Source: Desulfobacterales bacterium C00003060 (GTDB lineage: Bacteria > Desulfobacterota > Desulfobacteria > Desulfobacterales > C00003060). Taken from it: DNA of 6,396 nt. The notes beneath the pieces are model-generated. The model had not been told where the DNA came from. It ran no database searches and was given only the letters and a program-made list of their open reading frames with translations. The stretch lies in the NCBI GenBank assembly GCA_001751085.1, contig MAXP01000229.1:1-6396 (forward strand). Reading direction: 5' to 3'. Below are positions 5,954 through 6,396 of this stretch, in pieces. The first letter of the stretch is position 1; every line of letters starts with the position of its first letter. The translations under genes and the position numbers were made by a program.

Positions 5954-5995
5954 TTGACATATCAAAAAGTCGTAAATAGTGTGCCACACACTATT
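5954..5995 (+). promoter_or_regulatory. Orphan promoter/operator-like site with a 9-3-9 palindrome
   Basis: A perfect -35 hexamer TTGACA (5954-5959) is followed after 17 bases by TAGTGT, a weak -10. That -10 lies inside the perfect inverted repeat AATAGTGTG-CCA-CACACTATT (5975-5995). A palindrome over a -10 region is the usual arrangement of an autoregulated operon, for example a toxin-antitoxin pair, but no intact gene follows on the plus strand. The palindrome is not followed by a T-run, so it is not a typical terminator. Confidence 0.35.
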
Positions 5996-6035
5996 GCATC
6001 ATTTCGCCTTCCTGCTCTGACGATATATCTATAGT

Positions 6036-6056
6036 ATTTCGGATTTCGGATTTCGG
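6036..6056. repeat. 7-bp tandem repeat ATTTCGG, three exact copies
   Basis: Three perfect head-to-tail copies of ATTTCGG occupy 6036-6056 in the gene-free stretch between elements B and C. The unit differs from the heptamer in the cobT leader but has the same length. Confidence 0.8.
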
Positions 6057-6171
6057 CCTGCCCTGGCACTCGCTTCATATATGCAACCACAGAGCCTATT
6101 GGCCAGGTCTGGGCCAGGGATTGCGGAGTTAAGCTGCACATCATTTTAGCGTAATTTCACATGGTTATCGG

Positions 6172-6336
6172 AACCATTCGCAACTTCTCAATAAGTCCGG
6201 GCAAATCATATTTTGCGACTATCCGCTGGATTCCGGCTTTCGCCGGAATGACAGGCGCTTATACCCAATCGTCATTCCGGCGAAAGCCGGAATCCAGTGA
6301 CTGTTACCCGGACTTATTCAGAAGTTACAACCATTC
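6172..6336. mobile_element. MITE-like palindromic element C with an 8-bp target-site duplication
   Basis: The element body is 6180-6328 (149 bp). Its 22-bp terminal inverted repeats (6180-6201 and 6307-6328, core AATAAGTCCGGG) match at 20 of 22 positions. The octamer AACCATTC is present directly outside each end (6172-6179 and 6329-6336). The interior carries two perfectly complementary 27-bp arms (6226-6252 and 6271-6297) separated by 18 bases. Each arm is itself a small hairpin, TTCCGGC-TTTC-GCCGGAA. From memory, this CCGGCTTTCGCCGG-type motif is a widespread proteobacterial intergenic repeat. There is no coding capacity, and mobility would depend on a transposase elsewhere. Confidence 0.9.
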
Positions 6337-6396
6337 ATCCCGCAAATTTGCAAGTATTTTTCTGAAAAGCTATAGGTTGGGACAAATCCGGATTCA
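6337..6396. other. Unassigned end of the window
   Basis: Sixty AT-rich bases after element C. I see no gene start, ribosome binding site or repeat in them. Confidence 0.4.

Larger units (their letters stand above)
5895..6171. other. Non-coding stretch between elements B and C
   Basis: About 280 bases with no convincing gene. A 60-codon minus-strand frame (6144-5962) has no ribosome binding site, crosses a palindrome and a tandem repeat, and resembles nothing known to me. A plus-strand frame ending at the TAA at 6152-6154 (peptide end PIGQVWARDCGVKLHIILA) reads like ordinary protein sequence for about 30 residues before running back into the 7-bp repeat. It could be the tail of a decayed gene, but this is speculative. 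The promoter/operator-like site at 5954-5995 and the repeat at 6036-6056 are listed separately. Confidence 0.5.

Noticed and set aside
5962..6144. 60-codon minus-strand frame in the gene-free region
   Set aside because: It has no ribosome binding site, crosses a perfect palindrome and a tandem repeat, and shows no recognisable protein motif.

Overview
The window looks like chromosomal DNA of a Gram-negative, probably deltaproteobacterial (Desulfobacterota-like) organism. This is inferred from the type of cobalamin genes, the moderate GC content and the abundance of short palindromic repeats. No rRNA or other marker gene is present to confirm it.

Layout. Bases 1-110 are part of a palindromic repeat (element A) cut by the window edge. 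It is followed at once by a plus-strand, receiver-only response regulator (133-558). Convergent to it is a minus-strand run of late cobalamin genes: cobS (3463-2729), cobD-type threonine-phosphate decarboxylase (2658-1591) and cbiB (1566-616). Divergent from cobS is a small plus-strand membrane protein of unknown function (3758-4204). Next come a complete 161-bp copy of element A (4236-4396) and a minus-strand cobT (5511-4420). The last ~850 bp (5551-6396) hold no convincing gene. They contain two further palindromic elements, each bounded by an exact 8-bp direct repeat (5668-5894 and 6172-6336), two 7-bp tandem repeat tracts, and an isolated promoter/operator-like site.

Function. CbiB joins aminopropanol phosphate, the product of the CobD decarboxylase, to adenosylcobyric acid. 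CobT makes alpha-ribazole phosphate from dimethylbenzimidazole or another base. CobS joins the activated corrinoid to the ribazole moiety in the membrane. The set covers nucleotide-loop assembly except for the cobinamide kinase/guanylyltransferase (CobU/CobP/CobY), which is not in the window. No cobalamin riboswitch was recognised upstream of cobS or cobT.

The most noteworthy content is the repeats: three unrelated MITE-like palindromic families in 6.4 kb. Two carry clear target-site duplications. The third occurs as two 97% identical inverted copies that enclose the cobS-cobD-cbiB block. No new enzymatic or defence system was found.
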